Of a DNA stretch of 64,000 nt, positions 61,656 through 64,000 are shown piece by piece. A program made the translations under genes and the position numbers. Source of the stretch: Bacteroidales bacterium (lineage in GTDB: Bacteria; Bacteroidota; Bacteroidia; Bacteroidales; UBA3824). The notes below the pieces were generated by a model. It saw nothing but the letters and a program-made list of their open reading frames with translations, was not told the DNA's origin and searched no databases. Positions within the stretch are counted from its first letter, which is position 1; the number at the start of each line of letters is the position of its first letter. The stretch covers positions 1-64,000 of the forward strand of contig JAFXUC010000058.1 in assembly GCA_017535325.1 (NCBI GenBank). Reading direction: 5' to 3'.

Positions 61656-64000
61656 TTATTTATACAATTCTTCAACAACCTTGACTTCTTCCTCAGACAA
61701 TCCATACAATTCATAGACCAAGCAATCTATCTTGTCTTCCAATTCGGTTGTGTCCGCGAGCATGTCCTGCTGTTTGGCAGCAAGTATTTGCTCAACCAAG
61801 GCAATAATTGGCTCTTGCTGTGTGAGGGTTGCAGGATACATTGGCAATTCTTCTATGGTGGACTTATTGATTGCCAAATAACCACCTGCTAAATGTTTGG
61901 CTTTAAACTTGTTCCGCAAAAACCATGTAGTATATTTAGAGTTCAATAACCCCAAAATATACAGCGGAGAAAGTTTGGCAAAATCTGTAATTGCGTATAT
62001 GCCAACACCTAATCCCAATGGAGAATCAACAAATGTTGCCTCAATACATTTGGTCATTCCAGCAATTACAATTTTGGCATTATTCCACATTTGAATCTTT
62101 GAGGACGGAATACTTGAATCCAAAAATACAAACGCATTTTCATATTTGCCTTTCATATACTGAACGTTGGTATTGTTGTATAAATACCTGTCCACATTGC
62201 CGCTTACAGTGAAGGGTATGCAATTGTTCCCCTCTCCGTTACGAACAAACTGTTTAATCTTTTGAGCCTCAAAACCTGTCGCACCCGAACAAACTTTTAA
62301 ACCTAAGGATTTGATGGTATCAACTGCCTGAATTTTTATATGTTCATAAAAAATACCTTTATTCAAATCCTCATACTCCGTTAGTTGATAATCTTTAAAC
62401 TCACCTCTTGTCTTTTTGTTTATTTGAACTATTATCGGATAAACGCTTGCAGTTTTGAATACTTTAAACGTCGAAACATCAACAGAAAATGTGAAATTAT
62501 TGGTTGTAATTTGTTCAAAAGTTTTTTTTGCGTAATCTTGAATTAAAAACTTGTTGGGAATAATCCAAGAACAAACATCGGTAGATATTTTTTGTCCTAA
62601 TAAAAGAAACAAAACATACATATCATAACTTCCCGTTGCTTCTGGATACAGTGATTTGAAAACAGCCTTTTCTTTGGCACTCCTTGCGTTAGTTACCGCA
62701 CTAATATACGGCGGATTACCTATCACAATGTCAAAGCCGCCTTTTTCAAACACATCGGAAAACCACGTATGCCACAGGAAAAACTTGTCCGTATCGGAAC
62801 AAGAGATGCCGTCCAACATTGTATGCAAAACCTTGTTACCGTTGGTTTTGGCTTTTACTAAGGCCTTTACTGCATTGTCTATTTTTTGACGTATGATCGA
62901 CTTTTGACCCGAATCATTTGTATGAAAATATTCTTTCATATTCCTTTCAAATGATTCTTCTGCCAAAGATTCGTCGTCGAAAATGATTTTTACCTGTTGA
63001 TTGGTTTGCATTGAGTTATAAATATTGCTCAAATCTACACCTTCAAAACTCTCTATAAGGGAATTACCCCGCATAAACTTGTAGTCAAAGTTAGGCAGCG
63101 GAACAGGTTCTTTTTCAGCAATTAGCAACGAAAGCCAAAATCTCAACCGGGCAATATCAATTGCACCACGTTCAATATCTACACCGTAAATATTGTTTTC
63201 GATAATTGATTTCTTGACATCAAAATGAACGAAGTCTTTTTTAGGCTTTGTGAATCCGTACATAAGGAGACGCGCATTATACAGTTCGCTTAACATTCCC
63301 ATCGGAAAAACGCCCGAACCAATAGCGGGGTCACAAATTTTAACGTTTTCCAACAAAGAATAAATGTACTGTGCAATTTCTTTGGGCTGTATCGACAAGT
63401 CCACCTTCCTCCGTCTAATCAAATTCTCAACGGACGAATGATATTTTTTGTCAATATGGTTTTCCAAATATTGTACAAGGCTTTCCCTGCACATATATTG
63501 CACTATCTCTTTTGGCGTGTAGAATGCCCCCTTGTCTTTGTTGTCTTCCAAAAGATTCTCGAAAATTTTGCCTAGCATTTCGGGGTCAATACCGATTTCT
63601 GCATCGTCGGATTCGTTTTCGTCAATGGTAAAATTGTATTGTTCAAAGAATTGGAACAAATCACAGAAATACTCTTTGGGAAATCTACTGCGCGGTGGGT
63701 CTTGGCTATCGCTTTCAAAAAGTCCACCGTTAAGATATGGCACGCTTTCAAATTCTTTGATAAGGCTCTCATCCCAACCACGTTTAACATTGAGACGAAA
63801 TTCATTTAACCGATGATCTTTTGGCGTGTTGAGTATGCCACCAAAAAGCGGTTCAAGATAAGCATCAAGAAAGTTGTCCTGTAATTCGGGATGGTTGTTA
63901 TATGCTGCGAGCAAATTAGGAGCCCATCTCTTCCGGTGCAGGAACTGAATGAAAACCAACCGCCCGAGCATCTTTTTAACGTAATCTCGCAAGGCTTTTT
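61656..64000 (-). CDS. Eco57I/PglX-like DNA methyltransferase (type IIG or BREX-type), 5' end missing
   Basis: The frame is open through base 64000, so the N-terminus, including any nuclease domain, lies outside; about 781 residues are visible and the TTG at 63992 is not the start. The visible part holds GAFYTPKEIVQYMCRESL, the SAM-binding motif DPAIGSGVFPMG (residues about 221-232 of the visible chain) and the adenine-methylation motif NPPYIS, followed by a C-terminal target-recognition region with IIPNKFLIQDYAKKTF and a closing helix bundle (EQILAAKQQDMLADTTELEDKIDCLVYELYGLSEEE). This is an N6-adenine methyltransferase of the Eco57I class, either a fused type IIG enzyme or PglX-like. It heads the visible part of the island operon. 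Confidence 0.88.
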   Translation of the reverse strand, partial: KALRDYVKKMLGRLVFIQFLHRKRWAPNLLAAYNNHPELQDNFLDAYLEPLFGGILNTPKDHRLNEFRLNVKRGWDESLIKEFESVPYLNGGLFESDSQDPPRSRFPKEYFCDLFQFFEQYNFTIDENESDDAEIGIDPEMLGKIFENLLEDNKDKGAFYTPKEIVQYMCRESLVQYLENHIDKKYHSSVENLIRRRKVDLSIQPKEIAQYIYSLLENVKICDPAIGSGVFPMGMLSELYNARLLMYGFTKPKKDFVHFDVKKSIIENNIYGVDIERGAIDIARLRFWLSLLIAEKEPVPLPNFDYKFMRGNSLIESFEGVDLSNIYNSMQTNQQVKIIFDDESLAEESFERNMKEYFHTNDSGQKSIIRQKIDNAVKALVKAKTNGNKVLHTMLDGISCSDTDKFFLWHTWFSDVFEKGGFDIVIGNPPYISAVTNARSAKEKAVFKSLYPEATGSYDMYVLFLLLGQKISTDVCSWIIPNKFLIQDYAKKTFEQITTNNFTFSVDVSTFKVFKTASVYPIIVQINKKTRGEFKDYQLTEYEDLNKGIFYEHIKIQAVDTIKSLGLKVCSGATGFEAQKIKQFVRNGEGNNCIPFTVSGNVDRYLYNNTNVQYMKGKYENAFVFLDSSIPSSKIQMWNNAKIVIAGMTKCIEATFVDSPLGLGVGIYAITDFAKLSPLYILGLLNSKYTTWFLRNKFKAKHLAGGYLAINKSTIEELPMYPATLTQQEPIIALVEQILAAKQQDMLADTTELEDKIDCLVYELYGLSEEEVKVVEELYK

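Larger units (their letters stand above)
57321..64000 (-). other. Candidate defence island (five genes, continuing beyond the window)
   Basis: Five minus-strand genes run with gaps or overlaps of +9, -4, +3 and about -26 to -11 bases. The four genes after the methyltransferase are visibly poorer in G+C than it and than the chromosome to the left. No flanking tRNA or direct repeat was found at the left edge near 57171-57320; the right edge is outside. Confidence 0.65.

Overview
The window looks like chromosome of a Bacteroidota bacterium, most probably an uncultured Bacteroidales. The signs are two PorP/SprF proteins and a GldJ-like lipoprotein of the type IX secretion system (T9SS), a T9SS C-terminal sorting domain on a GH9-like protein, a SusB-type GH97 glucosidase, loose lipoprotein signals, and repeated promoters of the Bacteroidota form TTTG, 18-21 nt, TAnnTTTG. 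Three tRNA genes (Ser-CGA, Tyr-GTA, Leu-GAG) each carry such a promoter. No rRNA, CRISPR array or insertion sequence was seen.

Layout. 1-5.4 kb: end of a secreted S37-type peptidase, then a minus-strand run of a DUF4105 membrane protein, an unknown secreted protein and PorP. 5.5-8.3 kb: an Rpn-type PD-(D/E)XK nuclease, a hairpin-rich gap, a 58-aa LLAASG peptide and a lipoprotein whose C-terminal FISUMP-like domain looks like the variable region of a diversity-generating retroelement. 8.3-11 kb: PorP and GldJ. 11-17.2 kb: membrane pyrophosphatase, MATE exporter, and a minus-strand radical SAM / glycosyltransferase / ThrH operon. 19-25.9 kb: a tightly coupled operon of Rnl2-type RNA ligase, Lrp regulator, YjbQ protein, nitroreductase, ABC transporter and M64 peptidase. 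27-36.9 kb: MutS2, MetA, an AroE-AroK fusion, AroA, PBP2 and RodA. 37-41.7 kb: a chemoreceptor coupled to two outer-membrane proteins, then PspA. 42-57 kb: a GH9-like T9SS protein lacking the usual catalytic motifs, a lipid kinase fused to a beta-lactamase-like lipoprotein, an HhH protein, an MBOAT acyltransferase with an extra membrane block, a voltage-gated channel with a DDWS filter, and GH97.

From 57.3 kb to the end, on the minus strand, lies a compact five-gene run: Eco57I-like methyltransferase/restriction protein (running off the window), TIR-like/NACHT ATPase, two small unknown proteins (one with an N-terminal TDFVTNSSST motif) and a radical SAM/SPASM-like enzyme. The last four genes are distinctly AT-rich and overlap or nearly touch. 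This is the best candidate here for an undescribed system, probably anti-phage defence with a peptide-modification arm. The possible retroelement target at 8.0-8.2 kb is the second; no reverse transcriptase or template repeat for it is in the window.
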